From Onchocerca lupi (Eukaryota; Nematoda; Chromadorea; Rhabditida; Onchocercidae), in contig JAOVVO010000041.1 in the NCBI GenBank assembly GCA_028564675.1, forward strand, positions 62,001 through 126,000: a stretch of 64,000 nt of DNA, read 5' to 3'. The position numbers were made by a program, and so were the translations under genes. A model generated the notes under the pieces. It ran no database searches and had not been told where the DNA came from. It saw only the letters and a program-made list of their open reading frames with translations. Below are positions 53,101 through 64,000 of the stretch, piece after piece. The stretch's first letter is position 1. Each line of letters begins with the position of its first letter.

Positions 53101-56100
53101 CTTTATCATAATTGTCTTTTTATTCTGGCCATCAAGCACTTTTGTTTTTCTTTTGATTTATCCTTTATAGCAAGCAGTATTCGAAGAAACTGGATTGAGC
53201 CAAGCGCTTCTGCTTGACAGATTTAGTTAGTTAGGTCTTGTCTTTATTTTCAAATTTCTTTCTTAGCTTCCCTTCAGCTCCTCTCTTTCCTGACGTTAAC
53301 CATTCATATTATCTTCAGTTTATCTTATCATTTTTTATTTTAATGCCTTTAATCTTTAACGTCCTGAAAAAAAAAAGTCAAAATTTTGGATCAAATCTGT
53401 TTACATAAACTAATTCCAATGAATAACAAATTCACCATTCTGCAGAAATATTTGCAGTTTTCATTAACTTTCTTGAATTCACTGATAACGTCAATGTTGT
53501 TTGTTTAAGATAGATTTTGATCAACGCTCCAATCATACGTTTCTTAATGGAAGAAAATATTTTCTCAACTCATTTTATAGATTTTTTATTTTTATTTTTC
53601 GCTTTTCCATGATTTCATTGTTTAAAAAAAAAGTAAAAAGTAATTAGTCCTTAGCAATGCGATATTCCCATTCTCGAAAAAATTGAGTTGTTTCGAAATT
53701 GAATTGGATTAAAATGCGATTCATCCAATTTACTCGGCTAGGAAAATATTCTGACATCAATCCTTAACATCCATTTCAGACATTAATTGAGTTTTTGTGT
53801 ATTCTACTAATCAATTTAAATTAGTGCCATCTTTTCTAGCATTAATAGTAAAAATAAATCATTGTGAAGAATAGAGCTTCTGTCCAATTCAAGGAATCTT
53901 GCAATAAATTAGTCACATGTTAGCTTTTATCCTGGCTTTTTAATCTTTTTAACCGAATTCAAAATTTCATTTATATATCTATTATTTAGATTAATTTTTG
54001 ATCTCTGTCATTCGGTTTCAATAAAAGGTTACATTTTGTTTTGTGACTGTTAAAATGAAAAATGAAGCATATGGAAGGGATGTTCCTAAGCTTCGAATTA
54101 TCTGTTGCGTCTTCGATCTCATATGAGAATTTTTCAGCAAATTTTCATTTTGTTAAAATTTTCGAAGTAACAATCAGTCTCGATCTCAGTATTGAACTAG
54201 CTTAGTGCTTTCCTACACATTTAAATGGAAAGCTCGAATGATTCATCAATGAATTAATTCACTAATTCAAATTTATTTATCCTGGAATTACTATGTCTTT
54301 CACAATTTTTTTTTATCATATGTAGTGATCGAGTAAAAAATGAAACAAATCCTTTATACTGAAGCATTCTATATTGGATGACACTGCTCCTACGGCGCTA
54401 CCATATTGACTGATCGGATCTATAGAAAGCTCAAAGTTGTTAATTTGCAAGATAATTTTTTCCTATTTCTTCAGGATGATCTTTTTGTTACTCTTTCATA
54501 ATTTGAAATATCTAAAATCATTCCCAAATGGAAAATTTCTAGAATAAACCAACAGTAGAAAGCGAATGATTCTATCGAATATCCTTGATGCAAAGTCTAT
54601 TCTTGTTACTGGCTCATACGTAATAATCAAGAGTGTGAACTTTGAACTGTTGTTGTTGGACAAAGAAATAGAAAAATGAGATTCTGTGCATAATTCAAAA
54701 CTGTTTAAGTATTTAATTATGTTAAGTCTTCCAGGTACCAATGGTACTAAGTTTAGAATACATCTGAAGATTTTATACTGCATCCTTGTTTGCAATACAC
54801 AATGATTGATAATCATTCTCAAAAATTCTGAAAAAAAAACTGCAAAGTTTAAGATACTAGGAGAGCTAAACATTAACATATTAGAAGTTCGCACGACATA
54901 CTAATAATTTGGAACCTATTAGCATAAAATTGGAAATTATTCAGAGCTGTTCAAATTAACTGAAACTAAATTATATGCTTTTGTTTGTTTTTTTCTTTTT
55001 TTCTCTGAAAATTTGGACAATTTCAAAAAATATAAATATAAAACGAGGATTTATTCTTCATATTTAACTTGCTGAAGCTTGAATAATTAATCAAAGATCA
55101 GACTAATTTACATGATCGAGTCTTGACTAATTGATCAAATCGGTTGATCGAGAGAAGAGATACGTATGGATGCGTGTACGTGCATGCTTGCATGCATGTT
55201 TGTATTTAAAAGTACAGCGAAAGGATGGAAGTTTTGGACTGAAAGTTTATTTAAAGATTGCCCACACAAAGATAAGAGCCAAGAAGAAGAAGCAGGGAGG
55301 AAGCAGGATGAAAGTTAGGAGGAAGTGGAATATCCTCCCTCCCTTTATCCTTCATCATCATCTATTCCTCCCATTTCAATCGTACTGTTTTCGATTTGGA
55401 ATGGATGGACGGATGTCGGATTATCTCTTCCTTTCATCCTATCATCTATCATTTATCAGACTGATAACTAATTGATTAGCTTAAAACGAAGCAAAGCTCG
55501 CTCTTTTACCGCATTACGATCCAATCATTTCCTATCTTAATCCTCCTGCTTATCATCTTTCCTAGAAAATCAGAAATTTTCATGGAAATGAGAAGAATGG
55601 AACCAGAATGAGTAATCCATCCCTCAATTTATCAATTCGCTTCTTCTTCTTTCATCTTACTGTTCGGATAACTGGATGTTGTTGGTCTTGGTGTAATATT
55701 GTTTAGAATGATTTGATTGATTGAGTTAATGAATTGCCGTTCCGTTCGATATTTTTGCTTCTTTGCTCTTTGCAACCACATTTTTATCCGATCTTTTTTG
55801 AAGCTAAAAGTAATAGAATGAGGAATGAAAGAAACGTCAAGAGTGATGGTTAATTCCCATTATTACACACATTTAATGTAATTAACGTGGAAAAACGTTT
55901 CCTCGGATAGATAGGAACTGCACGTATCACGCAAATATGCCACGGGATAAAAAGCACTTTAGCGATGATGGATGCTGTTCGAATGCTTTTTTAGATCAAA
56001 AGATGGATTAGAGGGATGGTTGGATAGAATGATCTTTCCTTCCGTAGCACACATATTCTTTCATTTTCATACTCGATTCTATTTATTTTATGGCATAAAA

Positions 56101-59100
56101 CGTATGTTTCAGATTAATATTCAATCTGTCTACTATTTTTTTAGTTTTGTAAACTAAAATTTTTAAGCTTTTTGGTTCTTTTTCCAGATTTGTTTGAAAA
56201 TTTTGTAAAAAAAAAATGGGTCAGACAAAACATCGCATCGAACAAACACAATTTTTCATTGTTTGCAAAATTTTTGGAACAGAATCAATTTCACTTTTTT
56301 TTTTTTTTTTTTTTGTACAGATCATGGCCCGTTATGGATCCTTTACGTTATGGTCCTGTTCGGCAATCGTCATGTCAACCAGCTAAAACCTCTCATTTAT
56401 AGTTGTTTCAAGTTTGGGACCTCAAATTGCATCAGATCTCACCAGAAACTTTAATGAAAATCGCCAAATATGAATTTTTTGAATGAATTTATGTAGATTT
56501 CAATCTTGTGCAATTTAATTAAGTAGAATTTTCATGATCTCGAAATGCTGAAGAAATTATTCGAAGAAAAACTGAATTTAATATCAAAAATTTGCAAATC
56601 ATTATTTAAAAAATACATGACGGTAAACCAAGCATGACGTTAAAATAATGGAAACCAATATCTCGTTGTTTGTTCCTTCACTTTTTTTCTCCTTTTAAGT
56701 AATGTACAGTATTAATCTATAATTTATGATGAAATTCTTGAATGCTCCAGATTTTGCTATAAAGTAGAAATTAGAATGGAAAAGATTGAGAAAATTTGTT
56801 CCCACAACAGAAATGTTTTCTGCGCTTCAGTAATTTCGCATAACTTTTTTTTGCTTAAAGTATAAATATGTTTATCTTTTTTTTACATGATTTTTTTTTA
56901 TAACAAATAAGTAACAATATCCAGGACTTATTTATTCCGTTTTAAAATTTTAAGATTGCCCCTTACTAGACAGGTATGATTTTTTTTAAACATTTTTTTT
57001 TTCGTTTTGACTTTTTCCATTTTGCTTTTGCTCCATTTTCCATTTATCTTGCAGAAAATCCTTCTCTTCAGCCGACATTCACTTCAACAAAAGAAGTTTT
57101 TTCTTATCCGGATGATACACTGTCTGTCTTTAAGGTTCACTTCTCCAAAATTTCAGCAGCAGCAGCCAGTCTTTAACTTGAACTTGGATCCTACTACAGC
57201 TATTGTTGTTCTGATTCGACAGCTGAAGATTTTAAGAGTTTTTTCAAATTGATTATTTTAATTGATTAAATTTTTTTAAAAAATTTTTTTTCTAATTTCA
57301 ATCTGAAGTTAAAAATAGAAATCAATTTCACCAACAAGTAAATGGTCAGAGGTAAAATAAACATCTTTTTCTTTTCTTTCCGTTCGGTAAAATCTCCAAT
57401 TTTATTTCATTTGTTATTGATGCGACGCATTACTTTTTTTTTAACTAACTAAATGGTGGCAGTTTGGTTGATATACGAATAGAGTTTCAGAAGAAATTGA
57501 TTTCGTGCAGTTTCGTTCTCGATCTCTAATATCATTATCGCAGTCAATTTCCAACAAATTTCTCTTTTTCATCCAAGTTACTATGAATAATTTAATTGTA
57601 AGATACTGATATCAAAGGGAAAAGAGAAAGAGAGAAATCGCTTTTAATCAATCATTCCATGGAAAAAGTTTGGAATAGAAAAATTCCTGTGGGAAATACA
57701 AAGCTGATATTATAGTTCATGAAAGTGATATGATATCATTGACACTGGGATTGTAAATATATTCCTTCGTCATCAATCACTGAAAAGTACCAATTTTCCT
57801 GAAGTTTTATAATTCATTCCATTATTAGCAATCATATTTCTGTGTTGTTGGTACTAATATCGACAGATGGAATCGATTATTCGCTTAGAAAATATATGCT
57901 TCGAATTTTACTCCCGGAATTGACTATCGTTTTAAGGTCAACTAAGATGATTAAGATGATTACGAAGAAATGAATAGAGTGGTGGAAAAGATAAAGCAAA
58001 AGAACTGAAAGCACAAGAGAGACGACGAAAGATCATTGATCTTGGTTCCAAATTTAAATTACTACTTGAGAATTAATCCCGTAATTTATAATCTCTTATC
58101 ATATGATTATTTCCATATTACTAGCATCTCGATGTTAGTTTTCTATTTTCGATGTTCCTCAAAGAGACAAGTGTTTTTTTAAAAAGATATTTTGATAAAT
58201 TTGATCATTAGGCGAGTCAACAAATGGATAGCGTTTGAAACGAGGTTCATTTCTTTTCTCTCAGTTCGCCTTTTTCATTTTTTACATCTATCTATAAAGC
58301 AAACCTACTTACGTTTTGCGTATTAACCTGTGAATATTGATTTCTTCAGATTCCAAGTAATTATTCTGCTTTCTCCATCTTCTCCCGCTCAGTTGATAAA
58401 TGGCACTTGCACCATTCGCTTTCGCGGCTATTCATTTCTTGTCTGAGCGATTCATGAATCGTTTTTACGGCCTGAATTTGAATTCCATTTCCTTCTTTCC
58501 TCCTCTTCGTGGCTCCAATTTTTCATCTGTTTTGCTTGAGGTAATTCAGCGCTCGAAATGAGTTAGCAAGTTCATTCTATTCATTGTTCATTATAAAGTT
58601 GGAATTTTTTTGGCGAGGAGCTCAAGTATCAGACATCTTTTTCATCTCATCTTTTTCTGAATCGTTATCATTGTATAATTTAACATTCATTTTATCTGTG
58701 CTATAGCAAATGTAACAAACCCAACATCTGTCAGATCGTAAAATTATAAATTATTTTAAAAAACATATGAAAAAGCTACAGCTCGACAAATGATTGAAAG
58801 AGCCTTCGCAGTTCTTTTCTAAAAATGCGCTAAATCTCGAAGTATTAACCCAAATGATTAAAAACATGTTTTGGCGATTATTATATCAGAAGCCTTGTTC
58901 AATTGAAATTGAATGGAACAAGTTGAACTTAAAGAGTTAAATTTGGATCAGATAGTTTCTTTTATGCATGATAATTCCTTTATCTAATATTTAATAAAAT
59001 GATTCAATGTTTAAATTGTAATTACTAAGTAAATGAATCGAATTTAATAGGCTAGTTGAACTTTTGTTTCAACACAGAGAATTTTTTAGATCACTTTTTT

Positions 59101-61751
59101 CTACGCTGATTTTGTTGTGATACTTCTGGTTCTTTTTTTTTTCCTCTTATAATTACATAAGATGTCCATTTTCCCTTTTTTTTTGTTTTCAAATTAAGCA
59201 AAGAATATTGTTAATAATTTATTAATATCATAATAATTTATTAATATCACAAAGTATGAAATGGATCAAGGAAATTGCTGGGGCTGTTGCTCAAATTTGC
59301 TGCTATTTAAATCTCAGGTTGGAGATTCGAGACTCCAAACATTCTTCCTTCATTTAATGACCCGTAAAAAATATATCGAAAGAAAACTTTTTTTAAAATC
59401 TTTTCCTGAACCCAGTATCTTGTTCTGTTTCGGATGAAATTGTTTGGGACATTTATTTTTTGATTGATTTTATTATTTTGTTTACTGACAAAGAGATTAT
59501 GTCCAATTAAGATTACCAATTATTTATGTATTTTATTGATTAACTCATTTAATTATACCAGTTAGAACTGATTTAAACTTCATGTATATCCAGAATTCTA
59601 GCCAAAGATTTCTTTTTTTCTTCTGCATTTTGCTTATCATTTTTGTGATCTGAGCAACTTATATTGTTTGTATGAGGATCCGATAATCTGATCTAATTTA
59701 CCAATTTTTTGAGTTTCAAATCCTGTATGGACTTTCCGGATGATACCAAAACTACGTTCTGATACAGATACTCGATAAAACATTCATCTATTTGGTCAGT
59801 AGTCACTGAGTTATTTGTTCACCTTTGCAGTTAATATTTGCCGGTGAATATACGAAAGCTATGAATAAGGACTGGCACAGTGATCACTTTTGTTGCTGGC
59901 AATGTGACAGTACTCTTACTGGTCAACGGTACATTCTCCGAGACGACCATCCGTACTGTATCAAGTGCTATGAAGAAATCTTCGCCAATACTTGTGATGA
60001 ATGCGCCAAACCAATCGGCATCGATTCCAAAGTAATTCGATGCTTTATGTTGATGATTTATTTTATTGAGTAGCATAGAAGATCATTCATTGATTTCATC
60101 CTATGACAGATATTAATCCTGATCATAATAAAATTTAGGATCTGTCATACAGAGATAAACACTGGCACGAAGATTGTTTCTTATGTAATATGTGTAAAAT
60201 TTCACTCGTTGATAAGCCGTTTGGAAGTAAAAATGATCGAATTTTCTGTTCCAATTGTTACGATCAAGCATTTGCGACACGTTGTGATGGTTGTGGTGAA
60301 ATATTTCGTGCCGGTACGTATTCTTCTTCATATCATTTAAATCCAAGGATGGCGATAATCGTGCAGTTTAGCTACTGAATATTCGTTAAGTCTCAACTTT
60401 TGACTTTGTTTAGACTCGTATTGATAACTTTGTAGTAACATTGACAGTATTGTAAAAATGACTAACAGTCATTGTAAATAGACGAAATAATATAATAACA
60501 TTTAGTAATTTGTTGCTGGATCATCTCTCAAAGTGATATTATCACTGTGATAATGAAAATACGGTGCTGTAGTGCGAAGATGCTTTTCTTTCTCTTATAG
60601 GCATGAAAAAAATGGAATATAAAGGTAAGCAATGGCATGATAAATGTTTTTGCTGTGCACTATGCAAAACAGCAATCGGTACTAAAAGCTTCATACCTAA
60701 GAACGATGAAGTTTACTGTGCATCTTGCTATGAGGAAAAATTCGCAACAAGGTGTTGTAAATGTAAAAAGGTATGCAAATCCTTTGTATGCATTCTTCTA
60801 TTAATCGTTAATCTTGAATTTCATTTCACTAAATCAGGGCATTTGAATAGTATGGGAATAATTTTGGACATTTAAGAAAGGTTGAAAGATTTTTTACTTT
60901 TTTTTCGCTGACAAATAATGATGCTTGCAATGGTAGCAAAAGATTTATTTCAAAATCAATGTTACTAGCAAGCAAGTGAACGCATCAATTTCAGGTAATA
61001 AGCACCGGTGGTGTAACATACAAAAACGAACCATGGCATCGGGAATGCTTCTGTTGTACAAATTGTAATACATCATTAGCTGGTCAAAGATTCACATCCA
61101 AGGACGAGAAACCATACTGTGCTAATTGTTACGGTGAACTATTCGCGAAACGATGCAATGCTTGCATTAAACCAATTACAGGTGCTGCTCGTTTTTCCTC
61201 CGATTATAATTAACTCTATATTAGCTCTCCTCATACCAGTCCTTACTGCCTTATTCGTTTATCTGCGTGAATATTTTTTCTCCCTTTTAAAATCTTCGCA
61301 TTCTTTAATCATTATTTCTTCTCCTGAACATTCAGCCGCTTTTTCATCAAAACATTGCTTACCAAAATATTCTATAGATATTTTTGTTTGCTTGTTTGCT
61401 TATTTATATTTAAATTTCGATTGTTGAGAATTCTCACCAGAAATCCCTGCTCTTGTTCATTTCTTGAAATTTTTCTGATGATGAATGAAGAGATGAGTGA
61501 GGAGAGAAGAAGGCAGTAATGAGAAAGGAAGAATGATCAATTCTTGATACGGAAATATTTCATAAATTGAATTTAATTCAGGAATTGGAGGTGCTAAATT
61601 TATTTCATTCGAAGATCGACACTGGCATAACGATTGCTTTATCTGTGCTCAGTGTTCAACATCACTAGTCGGAAAAGGTTTTATAACAGATGCCGCCGAT
61701 ATTCTTTGCCCGGAATGTGCTAAAGCCAGGTTGATGGCTGCTAATTCATGA
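38127..61751 (+). CDS. lim-9: LIM-9 / limpet: Cys-rich region, PET domain and six LIM domains
   Basis: In-frame exons: 38127-38249, 38516-38671, 43370-43494, 49328-49428, 50147-50253, 50404-50496, 50648-50791, 51459-51575, 51681-51779, 59831-60031, 60139-60313, 60601-60770, 60995-61181, 61582-61751; about 655 residues, or 561 if translation starts at ATG 43373. The first two exons are inferred from splice sites and phase. The Cys-rich region (GSVCLTLNCKCSG, KVCVHCKCDRIDHE) precedes a PET domain (GYSWVPPGLT, LPNHVVPRMNSSGEKFRERQ, LPRQDLSLAYCKHL). Six LIM domains follow with complete CxxC/HxxC ligands, e.g. CKKCRGVLERNE, WHPACFTCATC, CDECAKPIG, WHEDCFLCNMC, CDGCGEIFRAG, CNACIKPITG. Drosophila limpet and C. 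elegans LIM-9, related to FHL proteins, share this PET plus six-LIM order; LIM-9 binds UNC-96/UNC-97 partners at muscle M-lines and dense bodies. AATAAA at 61792-61797 lies 41 bases past the stop. Acceptor TTTTTTCAG before 43370 might alternatively be a trans-splice site. Confidence 0.9.
38672..43369. other. Large 5' intron or upstream region of lim-9
   Basis: If the exons at 38127 and 38516 belong to lim-9 this is a 4.7-kb intron. A plus-strand frame of 78 codons at 39497-39733 (LIHLACIIDAIVVINLGSTD) has mixed composition but no paired splice sites. Other frames are short and AT-driven. An 18-base A-run lies near 43119-43138. Confidence 0.45.
43495..49327. other. 5.8-kb lim-9 intron
   Basis: The flanking exons are a clear pair: the codon split between GG AG|GTCAGT and TTTCCAG|A gives Arg before KVCVHCK. 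Inside I find only AT-rich sequence, several short random frames and a cluster of ATGCATGC-type inverted repeats near 46245-46275. No nested gene supported. Confidence 0.6.
51780..59830. other. 8-kb lim-9 intron between the two zinc halves around LIM2
   Basis: The intron joins YSCDE to LIFAGEYTK in phase 0, directly after the first CxxC of LIM2. It contains the alternative N-terminal exon candidates at 56321-57134, a 132-codon antisense frame at 54496-54894 with no other support, and ATGC/TGCATGC repeats near 55175-55200. Its size and position suit an internal promoter. Confidence 0.6.
56321..57134 (+). CDS. lim-9: Candidate alternative first exons for a short LIM-only isoform of lim-9
   Basis: Exon 57055-57134 follows TTATCTTGCAG and reads NPSLQPTFTSTKEVFSYPDD then TLSVFK, ending in phase 0 at AAG|GTTCAC. 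That phase joins exactly to the phase-0 lim-9 exon at 59831 (LIFAGEYTK). It enters in phase 1. Upstream, a run of T ending GTACAG (56320) precedes ATGs at 56324 and 56334; the second reads MDPLRY and a weak phase-1 donor (G|GTCCTG, exon end 56352) would give a Glu codon at the junction. The resulting isoform would lack the Cys-rich and PET domains and LIM1, and the first CxxC of LIM2 as well. The 57055 exon is convincing; the exact start exon is a guess. The 56320 acceptor may be a trans-splice site. Confidence 0.5.
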
Positions 61752-63525
61752 TTGATGCTAAAATCGATGCACTGTTTTCTTTTGGAGCAGTAATAAATCA
61801 CACTTGTATACTTTTTTTCTACGTTTCCGTCGAGTTAAAATTTTTGATATTAGATGAGAAAAAATCATACGCTAATTTTTTGACTACTGTTTAGAGATAG
61901 ATTAAAAATTTTAGCGGAAAAATCTTAGTAGAATACAGAAGACTAGTTCACAACCCTGCAAATCAAGGAGAGATGGACCTAACATACTATTAGCTTCCAC
62001 CTATTGACATTTATAGTTCCTTGAGTTTCGGTTAACTTTTATTTCTTTAAATTTCAAAAGAATTTGAGAATTGCATGAGACTTAGAAATTCCCAGAAATA
62101 TTGAAATATACGTCAGAACTGTAAAATCTTTTTTTCAAAAAGTATTAAAGGATGAACTTGGAATTCCTGTTTACTGTGTTTGTCAGTGATTTTAATAAGT
62201 GTTTCTTATGTATTTCCTCAAGTGATTGAATAAATCAGTATGTTTTCTTTCTTATAAACGCACAGTTGAGAAAAATTGTTTATTGAGAAAGCGCTATAGC
62301 TTTCTCACATTTCATAAAAATCTTTATGGCTCATTTGTGAAGTACAAAGCGGTATCTGGATGGCATGCTTGTTAAACATTAAAGAATGTGAGTCTATAAC
62401 CTTAACTGTGTGACATTATTCGAGATTGTATATTTCTGAATGTTACTGAATTCTCTTAAAGTGTTATATTTCTTTTAAAAAATCGAATGCTTCTTTTTCT
62501 TTATGATAGACTTTCTTTGTGGAAGTGTCACTTATCAAGGATTACATGCCGAGTGGGAAGAATCTTTGAGATTCCAGACGTATAAATATTTGACTGATTG
62601 ATAGATCAGATTTCTTGCATTCCATAACTTTAAACATCGATGGCTCACCCATATTTTTTAATTGCTACAACCATAGACATTTTCCTAAGTCCGAATTCTT
62701 TGCAAGCATATAATTTGATTGAGAAACTATATCCTTCGATGACTGTCAGATTTTGCAACAAGATTTCTTGAATATTTCAAGAATCAGAGGATTTAAATTA
62801 ATTAAAATTTAGGACGAAATTTGGGAGATCTTCAAAAAAAACCTGCTTCGGTGAAGTAGTGATACAATTTATTTTTTTATGTAACTTGATTACATTAATT
62901 TGTATATGCATGAAATATGGTGTACTGAGCTATGTTTTCAATTCTTTAAAAAGTCAGCACTCATATAAATTAGCAAAGTGAAACGATTTTCCTCATTCCT
63001 TTGCAACACTTATTATCCAATTTTTGTCAGTGAAAACAGGAGGAACTATTATTAACAGTATGAAAAAAGAAAACCAAGAAAAATTGGTCAACCAAACTAC
63101 TCATAATTTGATGTCAAATCGATACGATCAAAAAAGGGCACAGCCATAAGTTATATCTTGAGACATAAACGGCGGCTTAATTGATCTCACTGGTTTGGTA
63201 TCAATCGCTAGTCTTTCTAAGACTTTTAAGAAAAGATAATACCTTGTTCTTCGTCTGAGCATAATTTGTTCACACAGTTGTTAAGATGAAGAATGAAATT
63301 ACTATCAGAAGATCTGCTCCTAATTTCGATACAACATTCAATGTGCGAAAAGCAAGCGTATGTTCACCATTACTGATCAAGGAAATGAAAACTTTTCTTG
63401 CTAAAATTTCTCCGCCGGTTTCATTTATGAATTAAACAATGGGATAATTCGCTTAAGTAAAAATGAATTTTGAAATTATTGCCTTTAATAACACATCCAA
63501 AATCAAAAAAAAAAAGACGACACAA
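61752..63525. other. Convergent intergenic region between lim-9 and lpd-6
   Basis: Begins with the lim-9 3' UTR (AATAAA at 61792-61797). The remainder is AT-rich with no supported gene. Confidence 0.6.
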
Positions 63526-63986
63526 TTAATCATACGCATAAGTTCTAGACCGATCATCGAATTCTTCATCACCAGTAATTTCTTTCTGTTTCCTCACCAG
63601 TTTCTCCCTTTCCTGCTTTAAAGTTTCCTCTAATTTGGCTTTTTTTTCATTCAGAGTTTTCAAGCGATGTATAACTCGTTGTTCATTTTTGATTTGTGTC
63701 TTTTTCTTCAATTTTCTGAAAAATGGAAAAAATTTATCAAAAATGGTGCAAAACTGATTTAAGTCTGTTCATCTCAAATGAGTAGACCGAATTCATAACA
63801 GAAGTTATTTTTATGCTAATAGCATAATGGAGTAAAAGTAACTTTTTTTTCGGCAATTCTTTTCTTAACTGAATCAGTTCTCTGGGAGATTTGGTGATGT
63901 AGGCATGATAAAGAACTTCGCCCTCATCAACACCTTCTTCAATTTTCATTAATTGCAGCGTCAGCCGAGGACCAAGCTCATAAAGT
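63526..63986 (-). CDS. lpd-6: 3' end of LPD-6 / Peter Pan (PPAN, Ssf1) Brix-domain ribosome-biogenesis protein (partial)
   Basis: Two minus-strand exons: 63843-63986 after a TTTCAG acceptor and 63526-63715 ending in TAA; the codon split across the intron gives a Lys. The first exon holds the end of the Brix domain (LYELGPRLTLQLMKIEEGVD, then GEVLYHAYITKSPRELIQLR), where the GPR(L/M)TLQLxKI-EGV motif is that of PPAN/Ssf1. The second is a Lys/Glu-rich coiled coil (NEKKAKLEETLKQEREKLVR) ending RSRTYAYD. In yeast and animals the family acts in the nucleolus in 60S subunit maturation with Rrp15. The tail after the Brix domain is much shorter than in human PPAN. The 5' exons lie beyond the window. 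Confidence 0.85.
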
Positions 63987-64000
63987 CTGAAAGTACTTGA

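Noticed and set aside
55131..55475. 114-codon plus-strand frame
   Set aside because: Built on ATGC/TGCATG repeats and a purine-rich tract inside the lim-9 intron; composition shifts along its length and no domain is seen.
59290..59345. Possible tRNA B-box-like sequence (GGTTGGAGATTCGAGACTCC)
   Set aside because: No acceptor-stem pairing or A-box at the right distance could be found.

Overview
This window is AT-rich (roughly 30% GC by eye) nematode nuclear DNA. Genes have many small exons separated by introns that mostly end in TTTCAG-type acceptors. The recognisable proteins are closest to nematode families: UNC-38, EAT-16, LIM-9/limpet and LPD-6/PPAN. Gene style and base composition suggest a parasitic clade III worm, probably filarial, but the sequence alone does not fix the species. 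I see no prokaryotic operons, CRISPR arrays, viral genes, rRNA or convincing tRNA.

Layout. Positions 1-2059 (+) hold the 3' exons of an unrecognised protein with a C-terminal membrane helix. Eleven bases later an MCRS1 (microspherule protein 1, FHA domain) gene begins (2071-6698, +), behind its own TTTAG acceptor, which looks like a very compact trans-spliced operon. An R7-family RGS protein, best called EAT-16 (6937-10876, -, first exon uncertain), converges on it. Positions 10.9-16.3 kb are mostly non-coding. They hold two short minus-strand reading frames, (CA/TATG)n microsatellites and a repeat of about 480 bp with inverted ends and a 3' hairpin. UNC-38, the alpha subunit of the levamisole-type acetylcholine receptor, lies at 16297-21014 (-), and all 12 exons can be placed.

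Positions 21-38 kb are gene-poor. They contain a two-exon gene for a 91-residue, probably N-myristoylated protein (26036-26868, +), a putative three-exon gene for a 58-residue protein (32703-34814, +) and several weaker open frames. The largest gene is a LIM-9/limpet-type protein with a Cys-rich region, a PET domain and six LIM domains (38127-61751, +). It has introns of about 5.8 and 8 kb, and an exon inside the 8-kb intron looks like an alternative N-terminus for a shorter LIM-only isoform. The right edge holds the last two exons of a Brix-family ribosome-biogenesis gene, LPD-6/PPAN (63526-63986, -), which converges on lim-9.

Functionally, unc-38 (body-wall receptor), eat-16 (Gq brake in neurons and muscle) and lim-9 (muscle attachment) all act in the neuromuscular system in C. 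elegans, while MCRS1 and LPD-6 are nuclear or nucleolar housekeeping genes. I found no evidence of a wholly new system. The items most worth checking are the 11-bp operon junction, the alternative lim-9 start, the two small genes and the repeat.
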